Below are positions 36,560 to 45,529 of a DNA stretch of 64,000 nucleotides, piece by piece (within the stretch, counting starts at the first letter, position 1; the number at the start of each line of letters is the position of its first letter). The notes beneath the pieces were generated by a model. That model had not been told where the DNA came from, searched no databases, and saw only the letters and a program-made list of their open reading frames with translations. The position numbers and the translations under genes were made by a program. This DNA comes from DAISKN01 sp963716925. Its GTDB lineage: Bacteria; Acidobacteriota; Vicinamibacteria; Marinacidobacterales; SMYC01. The DNA lies in assembly GCA_963716925.1 (NCBI GenBank), contig CAVQUX010000010.1:1054001-1118000 (forward strand), in the 5' to 3' direction.

Positions 36560-37014
36560 GGGCTCTCCTGACGCGCGGGTCGGCGGACGACGGCGCGGTA
36601 TACGAGGACGACACGTGGATAGAGGCGGTTCACGATGAGCCCGAGCACCCGCATCCAGAAATTCGCGAGAGGAAGCGAGACCCTTCCTTCGAGTCGCACT
36701 GCGCGCGCGATGACCCTCTCGCGAGGAAGCGGATCGTCCGCCGTCCGACAGGCGTCGCCCTTCGTCCAGATCCTGTCGTCTTCGAGAGCGACGATGCGGT
36801 GCGCCACGAGGGAGTCGTTCGGCAATCGCGCGAGCACGACGTCTCCGACCGAGAGCGCGCCACTCGGCGAGAAGCGGAGAACCGAGCCCGAACGCACCAG
36901 GGGTTTCATGCTCCAGCCGCGGACGCGGAGGCTCACGTCGTGCCCCTCCCCGAAGAGCCAGCTGAGGAGCACAGCCGTGGGGACGGGCAGGCTACGACCA
37001 TCTGCCGAGATCAT
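36553..37014 (-). CDS. S24/S26-family signal-peptidase-like protein
   Basis: The ATG at 37014 is chosen, since the apparent TTG at 37047 lies within the sigma-54 promoter. The 153-residue protein carries the S26 serine motif RGWSMKPLV (about 36-44), a following GDVVLARLP, the His of LVAHRIVALE and TKGDA with a downstream DD, as in Ser/His ER-type (SipW-like) signal peptidases. The C-terminus has one possible amphipathic or membrane segment (FWMRVLGLIVNRLYP). It may process an exported component of the glycan locus; small S24/S26 proteins with a nucleotidyltransferase neighbour are frequent in such loci. Confidence 0.75.
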   Translation of the reverse strand: MISADGRSLPVPTAVLLSWLFGEGHDVSLRVRGWSMKPLVRSGSVLRFSPSGALSVGDVVLARLPNDSLVAHRIVALEDDRIWTKGDACRTADDPLPRERVIARAVRLEGRVSLPLANFWMRVLGLIVNRLYPRVVLVYRAVVRRPARQESPC

Positions 37015-37030
37015 GTTGAGGGGAAGAGTC

Positions 37031-37046
37031 TGCAACAGATGTGCCA
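37031..37046 (-). promoter_or_regulatory. Sigma-54 promoter for the peptidase-nucleotidyltransferase operon
   Basis: Minus-strand TGGCACATCTGTTGCA fits the -24/-12 consensus (TGGCAC-N5-TTGCA). Expected start near 37020, only about 6 bases before the ATG at 37014. The upstream gap 37047-37344 contains candidate activator sites. Confidence 0.78.
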
Positions 37047-37047
37047 A

Positions 37048-37344
37048 ACGCGTTCTTCATGTTCGTGCATAACCGCTTTTATTGTAGTGACTTACGCCTT
37101 ACATGGGGCCGGCCCCAATGGGAGCGATCCTACTCGGTGGGTGGAACACACCATAGGCCGGCGCCGATGTTCGACGCTCGGGCCGTTTGGAGACCTTCCG
37201 AGCCTTGTCGGCGGAGTGGACCTGGTCCGGCGTGAGGGCATAATCCACTGACGATGGGCATTTTACAGGGTGGAACTCCAGAAACGGGGCCATCCCAGGA
37301 CGGCGCCCCGGGTCGTAGGTATTTTCCCCTGGGTCGAACCCTTG
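37048..37344. other. Intergenic region with palindromes upstream of the sigma-54 promoter
   Basis: This 297-base gap holds a perfect 14-bp palindrome TGGGGCCGGCCCCA (37104-37117) and an imperfect dyad GGTGGGT-GGA-ACACACC (37136-37152), about 60 and 95 bases upstream of the -24 element. Those distances suit enhancer-binding sites, but identity is unproven. No gene or clear terminator for the FecR gene was seen. Confidence 0.4.
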
Positions 37345-38412
37345 CTATGGACGGCGGTCGACGAACACGAAGTAGCGGCTTCCGGCCGGCGAGCCCTCGA
37401 ATCCGCGCACGATGCTGGTCACCCTCCAGAAGTACGTTCCAGGCTCGATCCCCTGGATCCGAACCGCGGCTTCCGGGCCGACGCGCCGTTCGACGACTAG
37501 ATCGAAGAAACCGTCGTCGCGAGCGATCTCGAGCGCGTAGACCTCGGCGCCGTCGACGGCTCGCCACCGGAACGTCTGATCGAAGGATTCGCTTCGCAGC
37601 ACCTCTTCGGGAAGAGGGGCGACAAGCTCGGGCGCGGGCGGAAGCGGCGAAGGCGCCAGGCTGTCGGCTCCCGTCACCGCCAGGGCGCCCTCTTGTCGCC
37701 CGACGGAAAGTCGCTTCTCGCCCATCTCGAAATCCACCCGTCCGTCGAGGACCTCGACCCGCGTCGCTTCGCCGGGCTCGACCTTCACGCGAAACTCGGT
37801 TCCACGAATGATGGTGTTCGCCGTGGGGGTCTTGACCTCGAAGCGGCCTCGGAGCCCGTGCTCCATCTGGGACCAGATGCTTCCCTCCTTCAGGAAGAGC
37901 TGGAGGCGCGAGGTCGCGGGTTGTTCCCGCGTACCGAGCGAGACGAGCGTCGCGCGGCTCTGACTCTTGAGCAGGACGTAGTTCCCGTCGTCGAAGAGGA
38001 TCCTCGCCCCCGCGTCGCGCCAGGTCCGAATCTCGTCGCCCTCCCGCAGCAGGAGATTGGGCACGAGCGGAATGAAGCGCGGGTCGAACGATCGCTTCAC
38101 TTCCGCCTCGCCATGGAAGCTCGACACCTTCGCCAGCGTACCCGGCGAGTCCAGCATCTCCGGCGGGATCTCGATGGGCCTGCCCGCGCGAAGGAGGTTG
38201 AACCTGGCGAGCTCTTCCCAGGAGCCGCGCAGCTCCGGGTAGCGATCGAAAACCGCCTGTACGGTGCCGTCGCCTTCCGTCACCAGGACGACATAGGGGG
38301 ATGGATTCTTGCTGGAGCCTTCGGCGCCGAGCAGACCCGCGGAAACGGCCCAAGGGAGAATCGCGGGCGCGATCGCGAGGAACGTCTTCCTCGATCCTTC
38401 GAAGTGTCTCAT
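37345..38412 (-). CDS. FecR-domain exported protein
   Basis: The ATG at 38412 (MRHFEGSRKTFLAIA) gives 355 residues with a signal peptide (about 1-30). A LysM-like region (about 40-85, YVVLVTEGDGTVQAVF) is followed by the FecR domain (about 100-240: EGDEIRTWRDAGARILFDDG, FEVKTPTANTIIRGTEFRVK, VEVLDGRVDFE) and a C-terminal fibronectin-like part (TFRWRAVDGAEVYALEIARD). Here it is probably a periplasmic structural protein rather than an anti-sigma regulator, since no sigma factor is nearby. It is divergent from the exported protein gene, and both have sigma-54 promoters. Confidence 0.85.
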   Translation of the reverse strand: MRHFEGSRKTFLAIAPAILPWAVSAGLLGAEGSSKNPSPYVVLVTEGDGTVQAVFDRYPELRGSWEELARFNLLRAGRPIEIPPEMLDSPGTLAKVSSFHGEAEVKRSFDPRFIPLVPNLLLREGDEIRTWRDAGARILFDDGNYVLLKSQSRATLVSLGTREQPATSRLQLFLKEGSIWSQMEHGLRGRFEVKTPTANTIIRGTEFRVKVEPGEATRVEVLDGRVDFEMGEKRLSVGRQEGALAVTGADSLAPSPLPPAPELVAPLPEEVLRSESFDQTFRWRAVDGAEVYALEIARDDGFFDLVVERRVGPEAAVRIQGIEPGTYFWRVTSIVRGFEGSPAGSRYFVFVDRRP

Positions 38413-38577
38413 CGGGCGTCCCTCTCTCTGGCCTCTCTCGGTCCGGGAAGAAATCTTTAGCCTGGGGCGATTGTGCGGGGAGGTCGAACTTTCAGAAACC
38501 ACGGGAGCTTGGTGACATCGAGAATGGGAGCTGTCGCTTGGAACGGGGAAAGCCCCAGGCCACTCGGAGACCGAGCT

Positions 38578-38593
38578 AGCAAATCCTCTGCCA
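38578..38593 (-). promoter_or_regulatory. Sigma-54 promoter for the FecR gene
   Basis: Minus-strand TGGCAGAGGATTTGCT keeps GG and GC at the required 10-base spacing with TTGCT at -12. Expected start near 38567, leaving a leader of about 155 bases before 38412. Confidence 0.65.
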
Positions 38594-38621
38594 TGACAGC
38601 TCGGCTGCTCGTCCACTGGTT

Positions 38622-38692
38622 TCAAGGACTTGAGAACGCGAATGCTCCTCGGGCGCGGGGGTTCCCCCTCGGACCACTGCGGTTTCACCACA
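38622..38692. promoter_or_regulatory. Candidate enhancer-binding dyads between divergent sigma-54 promoters
   Basis: Two dyads lie between the promoters: TCAAG-GA-CTTGA (38622-38633) and TGCGGT-TTC-ACCACA (38678-38692, one mismatch). They are 30-130 bases from the two -24 elements, compatible with a shared activator site. The two sequences differ, so at most one is likely to be the real site. Confidence 0.3.
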
Positions 38693-38751
38693 GGATAGGA
38701 GGGAGCCTGCCCGGAAACGATTGAATCGAGAAAGGTTCGCCTCGCGGTCCC

Positions 38752-38767
38752 TGGCACGGGCGTTGCA
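38752..38767 (+). promoter_or_regulatory. Sigma-54 promoter for the exported protein-protease-FHA operon
   Basis: TGGCACGGGCGTTGCA matches the consensus TGGCACG-N4-TTGCA at every defined position. The start would be near 38778; AAGGGA then directly precedes the ATG at 38790. Confidence 0.85.
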
Positions 38768-38789
38768 CCTTCTTTTGAAGGGATTCATC

Positions 38790-40160
38790 ATGAATAGGCT
38801 GTCGAGACCGACCCGGCTCTTCGGGGTCGTCGTTTTCGCGGTCGCCGCTCTCGGCCTTGCCCTCGGCTTCGGCATCGCGCAGAGCACGGTGGTGACCCAG
38901 GCAGAATGGGCGGTCTATCTCGCGCAGGGCCTCGGTCTGGACTGGAACCTGCCGCCGAACGCGAAGAGCAACCACTACCTCGCGCGTCTGCAATGGACGA
39001 AGGGCGTCGAGTTCCAGGCGGCGCAGATGCTCGAAGGCTCGACCGCGAGCCCGTCCCCGGATGGATCCGTTCGATCGAGCCTCGCGAGTCCCGCGGAAGC
39101 CTTTTACGAGGTCTCGATGTTGAGAGCCGGCGACTACGGGTTTCGGGTGAAGCTCGCGGGCGGAGGCGCGCTCCTCAAGGTCGCCGATCAGACTTACGAG
39201 CTGTATCAGCCCGGAGCCGATTCTCGCTGGGTGGATCTGAATCGGGTGCGGCTGAGCCCGGGAAGCCACAAGCTCAGTCTCATGCTGCCCCAGGGAACCC
39301 GCGCCGACGCCCTCGGCGTGACCCCTCCGTGCATGCTTCCCGTCGAGCCCCGCGGGGGCTGGCGGCCTCTCGAGGCTCTGCGATTCGAGGAGATGGCGGT
39401 GACCCTGGCGAAGGCCCTGGACCTCGAGCAGAACCTGCCGGCGCTGGGAGAGCCAATCACCGTGCGCGGAGAAGAGTTCGTCCGCACCCTCTCGTTCCCC
39501 TTCGAAGAGGCTCTTCCGACCGTCGAGGACGAGCCGTTCTGGCTCGCGACCGGCGGCTCGATCGTAACCGCCGTCGCTCGCTTCCAGGTCCCGGAGGCGG
39601 GCGTCTATTCGATCGAGGCACGCTATCTCAGCGAACGCCCCGTTCGATGGAACATGGACAGCTGCCTCAGGGTCATCACCTGCCCCGTGACCCCCGCACA
39701 GGCCGGACGAAGGCGAAGTCTCGCGCTCGAGCTCGACGCGGGCGAGCACGAGATCGAGGTGACCCTCGGCCCCGGCTCCAAGCTGGATCGGATCGAAGTG
39801 CAGCGCCGCAACGGATCGACCGGAGCCTACATCGAGGTCGTCGAGGACGAGGGATTCAAGATGGGCGAAGCGGAAGAGAACGTCCTCAGACGCGACGCGC
39901 TCTCGGCGGCTCGACGGCTGCGCGATCGGTTCCTCAAGCTCGCCACGCTCCGCTGCGAGGACTCTCTCGTGGCGATGGAGGCGATGGCCGCCGCCCGATC
40001 GATGCAGGCTTCCTCGGCCGCCGACCCCTCCGGTGTCGGGAATGCCCCCGGCGCCCAGGCCGGAGCCTCGCAGATCAGCTTCAGCGAGCCCGTCTTTCCA
40101 CCGGTCTCCGGATCCGGGCCCGCGGTCGCGAGCCCGGTACAGCCCGGCTCGGGGCAGTGA
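38790..40160 (+). CDS. Large exported protein, carbohydrate-binding-module-like, function unknown
   Basis: The ATG at 38790 follows AAGGGA and the sigma-54 promoter; an in-frame ATG at 38721 would lie upstream of that promoter. The 456-residue protein has an N-terminal hydrophobic signal or anchor (about 7-30). It contains two similar regions. The first has YEVSMLRAGDYGFRVKLAGGG and a length-of-property pattern LSPGSHKLSLML; the second has ARFQVPEAGVYSIEARYLSE and LDAGEHEIEVTLGPGSKLDRIEV. This pattern is common in galactose-binding-like beta-sandwich modules. The C-terminus is Ala/Ser/Pro-rich. I do not recognise a family. It may bind the exported glycan or the cell wall. Confidence 0.7.
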   Translation: MNRLSRPTRLFGVVVFAVAALGLALGFGIAQSTVVTQAEWAVYLAQGLGLDWNLPPNAKSNHYLARLQWTKGVEFQAAQMLEGSTASPSPDGSVRSSLASPAEAFYEVSMLRAGDYGFRVKLAGGGALLKVADQTYELYQPGADSRWVDLNRVRLSPGSHKLSLMLPQGTRADALGVTPPCMLPVEPRGGWRPLEALRFEEMAVTLAKALDLEQNLPALGEPITVRGEEFVRTLSFPFEEALPTVEDEPFWLATGGSIVTAVARFQVPEAGVYSIEARYLSERPVRWNMDSCLRVITCPVTPAQAGRRRSLALELDAGEHEIEVTLGPGSKLDRIEVQRRNGSTGAYIEVVEDEGFKMGEAEENVLRRDALSAARRLRDRFLKLATLRCEDSLVAMEAMAAARSMQASSAADPSGVGNAPGAQAGASQISFSEPVFPPVSGSGPAVASPVQPGSGQ

Positions 40161-40200
40161 AGTCCGGGCCGGCTCCGAACTTCTGATATCGTGGATCGGA

Positions 40201-41508
40201 GTGACGGGCGTTCTCCGTTCTTTCGGGCCTAGACTGCGGCGGTCGTCGCTCGCCGCGGTTGGGCTCGCCGGGATTTCGATCCTTCCCGCCCGGGTCTCCT
40301 CGTTTCAGGTGCCGCCGACGGAAGTGGTCTTCCGCAGCTTCTCGGATCGCGTCGTCAAGATCGAGGTCCAGGAAAGCGGTTCCGCCGCGAAGGCTTCGAT
40401 CGGCTCCGGTTTCTTCGTGAGCCCGGCCGGACACCTGGTCACCAACTACCACGTCGTAGCCGCGGTGGTGCAGCATCCCGACCGATACCGCGCGAGCCTC
40501 TCCGTCGGGGACGAGGAGGACACGAGTCCGGTCGAGGTCCTGAACGTCGACGTTGCGCACGATCTCGCGATCGTGAAGTCGGAGATCTCGCCCGAGCGGT
40601 ACTTCTCCCTCGAGGAGGTCGACGTCCCGCAGGGCGTTCGTCTCTATTCTCTCGGCCATCCGCTCGACCTGGGTCTCAACATCGTCGAAGGCACGTACAA
40701 CGGCTTCCTGAAGCACGCGCTCGATCAGCGCATTCACTTCACCGGGTCGCTGAACCCGGGGATGAGCGGAGGACCTTCGATCACCGCCGAGGGTCGGGTC
40801 ATGGGCGTCAACGTGGCCACCGCGGGCGAGCAAGTCAGTTTTCTCGTCCCCGTGAAGTGGGCGGCCCTCCTTCTCCAGGAGACCCTTTCTCCGGGTTTCG
40901 CCCCCGGACCGCTGGTCGAGGCGGTACGCCGCCAGATTCTCGATTACCAGGAGCGCTTCGTCTCCGAGCTCATCGCGGTCTCACCGCCGCGGGTGAAGCT
41001 GGGCGGCTTCGATCTCCCCACTCGACCCGCTCCTTACTTCAACTGCTGGGCGGACGCCACTCGCGAGGACGGCCTGGATTACGAGGTCGTGGACCACCAG
41101 TGCGCAACCGACGACTACATCTTCGTTTCCGACGAGCTCGTCTCGGGCGAGCTCTGGTTCTACCATCGCCTCCTCGAGAGCGACGAGCTGAACCGCTTCC
41201 AGTTCGCCGAGCTCTACAGCAACGACTTCCAGACGACGTACCACGGCATGGGCGGGAGCGAGAGCGAGGTCACTCCCTTTCGCTGTCACACCGGCGCGGT
41301 GCGGGAGCAGGGCATCACCTTCAAGACCGTTTTCTGTTTGCGGCGCTATCGCCGTCTCGACGGGCTCTACGACATGGTTTTCAAGGGGGCGGTCGTGGGA
41401 CGGCCGAACGTCGGACTCGAGACCGCGCTTCTCGCGTCGGGCGTGAGCTTCGAGAACGCGGAAGCCCTGGTCCTCTGGTACATGAAGGGATTCTCGTGGA
41501 GCGAGTGA
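40201..41508 (+). CDS. Exported trypsin-like (S1/S1C) serine protease with C-terminal extension
   Basis: The likely start is the GTG at 40201. The 435-residue protein has an N-terminal signal with a twin Arg (RRSSLAAVGLAGISIL) and a trypsin-fold protease domain (about 45-225). The triad is visible as TNYHVVA (His), AHDLAIVK (Asp) and GSLNPGMSGGPS (Ser). No PDZ domain follows; instead a unique region of about 210 residues with several Cys (YFNCWADAT, HQCATDD, FRCHTG, FCLRRY) probably forms disulfides. It is likely periplasmic. It overlaps the FHA gene by one base (TGATG) and follows the exported protein gene by 40 bases. Confidence 0.85.
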   Translation: MTGVLRSFGPRLRRSSLAAVGLAGISILPARVSSFQVPPTEVVFRSFSDRVVKIEVQESGSAAKASIGSGFFVSPAGHLVTNYHVVAAVVQHPDRYRASLSVGDEEDTSPVEVLNVDVAHDLAIVKSEISPERYFSLEEVDVPQGVRLYSLGHPLDLGLNIVEGTYNGFLKHALDQRIHFTGSLNPGMSGGPSITAEGRVMGVNVATAGEQVSFLVPVKWAALLLQETLSPGFAPGPLVEAVRRQILDYQERFVSELIAVSPPRVKLGGFDLPTRPAPYFNCWADATREDGLDYEVVDHQCATDDYIFVSDELVSGELWFYHRLLESDELNRFQFAELYSNDFQTTYHGMGGSESEVTPFRCHTGAVREQGITFKTVFCLRRYRRLDGLYDMVFKGAVVGRPNVGLETALLASGVSFENAEALVLWYMKGFSWSE

Positions 41509-42470
41509 TGGTGGTCGAGGTCCTCGACCGGCGGGGCCGGGTGCGGGAGCGCGTGCGCCTCTCCCGGCTTCCGGCGTTCGTGGGGCGCGCCTACACCAAC
41601 GACGTGGTCCTCGAAGACCGGTTCGTGTCGCCGCGGCACTGCGCCATCCTGGAGACAGAGTCGGGAGAGATCCTCCTCGAGGACCTGCAGAGCCTCAACG
41701 GTGTGAAGGTTCTCAACGCTCCCTCTTCTTCCGGCCCTTTCACCCTTCGGTCGGGCGACCGGTTCCGAGTCGGCGAGACGATTCTCCGGCTCGTGGATGC
41801 CGCTCATCCAGTCGCCCCCGCCGAAGCGCTTCCGGCAGACGAGGGCGGCATCCTCCATGCGCTCCGCGACTCCCGCCTGACCCTCGCGATCGTCGTCTCT
41901 AGCCTCGCGGTCTTCGCCCTCGACGAGTACCTCGCGGCGTATTACGACACCGGCTTCATGCCCGTCGCCAGCCCGGCGCTTCTCGGGCTCGGCGCTCTCG
42001 GGCTCTGGTCCGGGATCTGGGCGTTCGCCAATCGCCTCCTGACTCATCGATTCGACTACCTGAGACACCTCTCCTGCGCCTGTCTCGCCGCCGTCGCCTA
42101 TGTCTTCACCGAGTCCATTTCCGAGTACGCGGAGTTCCTTTCCTCGTCCCAGCGGCTGGGATTCGCGATCGGGCTTTTCGGAGGCGCTGCGACGACCGCG
42201 GTTCTCCTCAACGCGCACCTGGCGGTGATTCCGGCTTCCACCCGGACGCTCCGGCGCGTATGGGCGCTCGGCGGGACGTCGCTTCTCCTCGGTCTCGCGG
42301 GTCTTCTGAGCTACACCGGGCCCGAGGAACTCGCCGCCGAGGTCCCGGTGAGGGTGCCGATCAAAGCGATCGGCTCCTCGCTCATCCTGCCGGAGACGAC
42401 GGCGGAGTTCCTGGAAGGAGCGCTCTACCTGCGCGAGCAGGCCGACGAGGAAGCGGAAGAAGAGCCCTGA
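41508..42470 (+). CDS. FHA-domain membrane protein
   Basis: The ATG at 41508 has GGAG six bases upstream and overlaps the protease stop. The 320-residue protein has a cytoplasmic FHA domain (about 1-100) with GRAYTNDVVL, SPRH and SLNGVKV, so it should recognise phosphothreonine. About five or six transmembrane helices follow (125-290) and a short acidic tail. It could couple Ser/Thr phosphorylation to the periplasmic protease encoded upstream. It ends 21 bases before the convergent Wzc-like gene, with no obvious terminator. Confidence 0.85.
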   Translation: MVVEVLDRRGRVRERVRLSRLPAFVGRAYTNDVVLEDRFVSPRHCAILETESGEILLEDLQSLNGVKVLNAPSSSGPFTLRSGDRFRVGETILRLVDAAHPVAPAEALPADEGGILHALRDSRLTLAIVVSSLAVFALDEYLAAYYDTGFMPVASPALLGLGALGLWSGIWAFANRLLTHRFDYLRHLSCACLAAVAYVFTESISEYAEFLSSSQRLGFAIGLFGGAATTAVLLNAHLAVIPASTRTLRRVWALGGTSLLLGLAGLLSYTGPEELAAEVPVRVPIKAIGSSLILPETTAEFLEGALYLREQADEEAEEEP

Positions 42471-42491
42471 AATCGAGGACCGTGAATCGGA

Positions 42492-44627
42492 TTACCCGGT
42501 TCCGGTGCCGCGCTGCGAGGACGGAGGAGAGGGCGAAGGGCGCCGCATCCGGGTTACCTTTCCGTCGGGCTCGCGGCGCTCCTGGTAGTAGCTGTAGTAA
42601 TAATGATAGGAGTCCGACTTGGGGTCGATGCCGTTGAGCACGACTCCCACCACCCGCGCGTCGGTCCTCCGTAGAGCGATGAGCGATCTCCGGGCGAGCT
42701 TCCGATCCACCTGGTTGTAGCGAACCACCATGAGAACCATGTCCGCGATCTTCGCCAGAAGGAGCGGGTCGGTTACCGACACGATCGGAGGAGCGTCGAG
42801 AATGATCCAGGTGAACCGCTCGCGGCACTCGTCCAGGAACCGCTTGACGGCGGTGCTTCCGATGAGCGCCGGCGGGTTCGGGGGAAGCTTTCCCGAAGTG
42901 ACCGCCGAGAGGTTGGGCTCTTTCGTCGACTGCAGGACCAGCTCGAGCTTCATCTCGCGCGAGCAGTAGTCGGACAGACCCGGCTCGCGATAGAGCCGCA
43001 GGTGGCTGTGAACGCTCGACCGGCGCAGGTCGAAGTCCACGACCAGCGTGGGCTCGCCGGATTCCGCCAGCGCCTTCGCCAGGTTGATCGCCGTAGTGGA
43101 CTTGCCTTCCTGGGGAATCGAGCTCGTGAGCAGGATGACGTTGCCCTGGTCCCGCTCGCGGTTGAAGAGAAGGCTGGACCGCAGGGTGCGATAGGCTTCG
43201 GTCACCACTCCGTCTCCGGCGGCGTCGTGCTTGGGAATGATGGCGAGGCAGTCCGCCTTCAGGTACTTCTCGACGTCCTCCTGCTCCTTGAGGGTATTGT
43301 CGAGATAGTCGCGGAGGAGCACGAAAGCACAGCCGCCGACGAGCCCGAGAACCAGGGCCACGACGAGGTTCTTCACCGGCTGGGGTTTCACCGGCGTCGT
43401 GGGGATGCTCGCCCTCTCGACGATGGAGACGTTGTTCTCGCGGAGACTCGCGGCGATGTCCGTTTCCTTGATCTTCTGGAGGATGGCTTCGTACAGGCTC
43501 TTGTTGGAGACGGCGTCGCGCTGCAGCATCTCGAGCTGGACCGCTTTCCGGCTCTCCTCGACCGTCTCCTCGCGCTGGGAGTCGATCGTGGCCAGGAGCT
43601 CCCGCTCCCGCCGCCGGAGCTGCTGGTAGTCGGCGAGCATGCCGTCGACGATCTTCTCCGACTGGGCGTCGATCGCGTCCTGGATCTGCTCGATCTGCGT
43701 CAACACCTGCTTCACCTTGGGGTGGCCTTCCTTGTAGCGGTTCTTGAGCTGGACGAGCTCCACGTCCAGGTCGGCCTTGCTCATGTTCAGGCGCTGGACG
43801 AGGGGGTCGGATGCGATTTGAGGCAGTGAGTCCAAAGAGTCGCCGGACTTCCTGACTTTGTCCACCTGGGCGAGGATGCTCTCGAGCTCGATCCTCTTGG
43901 TCTTGGCTCCCGTCGCTTCCTCGTTCAGCTTCCCCAGGGTCTCGCTGCCGATGCTCGCGCCCTCCTTGGGGACGAACAAGCCCTGCTCCTTGGTGTACTC
44001 GTAGAGAACCTGCTCCGAGCTCTCCACGTCGCCTTCGGCCGCGCTGAGCCTCTCCTGGAGCCAGGAGTAAACGTTTCGCGTGGTCTCGATCTTCGCCTCG
44101 AGGTTCTGCTCCAGATAGGCCTCGGCGAGCGTATTGGCCCAGCGGGCCGCTTCCTCCGGGTCTTCGTGGTTCACGGCGATGGTGGCGAGCCGGGTGTCGG
44201 GCACCGGCACCACCTCGACGCGTGCGACGAACAGGAGCGCCGGCTCGCGAGCCCCCTTGAACGGCGGCGACTCCTGGAGCTCGAGCTTCTCGATCGATTT
44301 GCGGGCGAGAGCCTTGCTGGTGATGATGCGATACTGGGTGTTGTAGTAGTTCTGGTAGTCGAACCAGTTGAACGCGGTCGCGGGGTAGGGGTTCGACAAC
44401 GCCGAGATGTTCTGGCCCGGAGGATCGATCTGCACCAGGACCTGCGCCCGGTAGATGGGCGTCTGAAGGTAGGTGGCGAGAAATCCGAGCCCCACGCCGA
44501 GAAGCGCCGAGACGAGGATCCAGCTCTTGCCTCCCCAAAGGAGCTTGAGGCCGTACTTGAGGTCGAAGTCTCCCGAGATGCCGGAGACCAGATCGCTGCG
44601 GTCTTGAGCCGGGGGAGGTGAGTCCAT
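42492..44627 (-). CDS. Wzc/GumC-type polysaccharide co-polymerase with tyrosine autokinase
   Basis: The ATG at 44627 (MDSPPPAQDRSDLV) gives 711 residues. A Wzz-type chain-length domain with two transmembrane helices (about 30-50 and 420-440) and periplasmic coiled coils (180-390) is followed by a BY-kinase domain with Walker A SSIPQEGKSTT (about 500), Walker A' LVVDFDLRR and Walker B ILDAPP. The C-terminal tyrosine cluster is SDSYHYYYSYYQER. It should set polymer length and control export through autophosphorylation. It follows the Wza-like gene by 4 bases. Confidence 0.93.
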   Translation of the reverse strand: MDSPPPAQDRSDLVSGISGDFDLKYGLKLLWGGKSWILVSALLGVGLGFLATYLQTPIYRAQVLVQIDPPGQNISALSNPYPATAFNWFDYQNYYNTQYRIITSKALARKSIEKLELQESPPFKGAREPALLFVARVEVVPVPDTRLATIAVNHEDPEEAARWANTLAEAYLEQNLEAKIETTRNVYSWLQERLSAAEGDVESSEQVLYEYTKEQGLFVPKEGASIGSETLGKLNEEATGAKTKRIELESILAQVDKVRKSGDSLDSLPQIASDPLVQRLNMSKADLDVELVQLKNRYKEGHPKVKQVLTQIEQIQDAIDAQSEKIVDGMLADYQQLRRRERELLATIDSQREETVEESRKAVQLEMLQRDAVSNKSLYEAILQKIKETDIAASLRENNVSIVERASIPTTPVKPQPVKNLVVALVLGLVGGCAFVLLRDYLDNTLKEQEDVEKYLKADCLAIIPKHDAAGDGVVTEAYRTLRSSLLFNRERDQGNVILLTSSIPQEGKSTTAINLAKALAESGEPTLVVDFDLRRSSVHSHLRLYREPGLSDYCSREMKLELVLQSTKEPNLSAVTSGKLPPNPPALIGSTAVKRFLDECRERFTWIILDAPPIVSVTDPLLLAKIADMVLMVVRYNQVDRKLARRSLIALRRTDARVVGVVLNGIDPKSDSYHYYYSYYQERREPDGKVTRMRRPSPSPPSSQRGTGTG

Positions 44628-44631
44628 TTGC

Positions 44632-45513
44632 CTAGAAAACCCTCTTTCCGACTTTGATGATGTCCTCGGCCTGTAGAGGCACGTCGGGTTTCTTGCCGCC
44701 TTCGATGTCACCCAGGTCCACCTTGATGCGTCCGGTGTCGTTCTCGCTCCCCTTGCGCAGGATCTCCACCTTGCCTTTGCTCCCGAACTTCGTGAGCCCG
44801 CCGGCGACGGACACCGCTTTGAGAACCGTCAGGCCGGGGGTGATGGGATAGGAGCCGGGGTTCTTCACCTCCCCGGAGACGTAGAAGAACTGCGTCGAGG
44901 TCGCGGTGATGATGTCGCCGTTTCTCAGCTGGAGCGAGAGCGCCGCTTTCTGCTGGGCGGGCGGCTGATCGGGGGAAAGGAAGATCCTCACCGGCTCGTC
45001 GTCACCGTTCTCGCCTTCGGCCGGAGGCTCGGGCGCATCCGAACGGCTGACCACCACCTCGCCGCTCGCCTGCGAGGTGAAGCCTCCCGCCTCGGTCAGA
45101 AGCTCCAGGAGCGTCTTCGAGCCCTGAAGGAAGTATTTCCCGGGGCGTACCACCTCGCCCACGAGGGTGATCCACTGGGAACGGTGCTCTTTGACCCGGA
45201 CCGCGACCTGAGGATCGACGAGGTAGTCCTTCGCCAGGAGCCGGGTCAGCGTCTCTCGCACCTCTCTCGCCGTGAGCCCGTTCACCCCCACGTCGCCCAG
45301 TAGAGGGAAGGAGATTTCGCCTCCGTGCTGGACGGTCACGAGTCCGGACAGGTCGGGATCGTCGTACACCTCGATCTCGAGGACGTCTCCGGGCCCAACA
45401 CGATAGTCCGCATCCACCGCGATGTTGCCGCCGTTGTCTTGCGCCGGGACTGCCGGCGAAGCGGTGAGCCCGAGCCCCAGCGCGGCGGCGAGCGCGAGCC
45501 TGGCCATTCTCAT
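44632..45513 (-). CDS. Wza-type polysaccharide export protein
   Basis: The 293-residue protein has a signal peptide (about 1-24) but no lipobox Cys, then the Poly_export domain (YRVGPGDVLEIEVYDDPDLSG, about 36-56) and SLBB domains (QWITLVGEVVRPGKYFL and FFYVSGEVKNPGSYPI). It forms the periplasmic/outer-membrane exit channel working with the Wzc-like kinase next door. Confidence 0.92.
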   Translation of the reverse strand: MRMARLALAAALGLGLTASPAVPAQDNGGNIAVDADYRVGPGDVLEIEVYDDPDLSGLVTVQHGGEISFPLLGDVGVNGLTAREVRETLTRLLAKDYLVDPQVAVRVKEHRSQWITLVGEVVRPGKYFLQGSKTLLELLTEAGGFTSQASGEVVVSRSDAPEPPAEGENGDDEPVRIFLSPDQPPAQQKAALSLQLRNGDIITATSTQFFYVSGEVKNPGSYPITPGLTVLKAVSVAGGLTKFGSKGKVEILRKGSENDTGRIKVDLGDIEGGKKPDVPLQAEDIIKVGKRVF

Positions 45514-45529
45514 GGACGGTCCGACCCTC

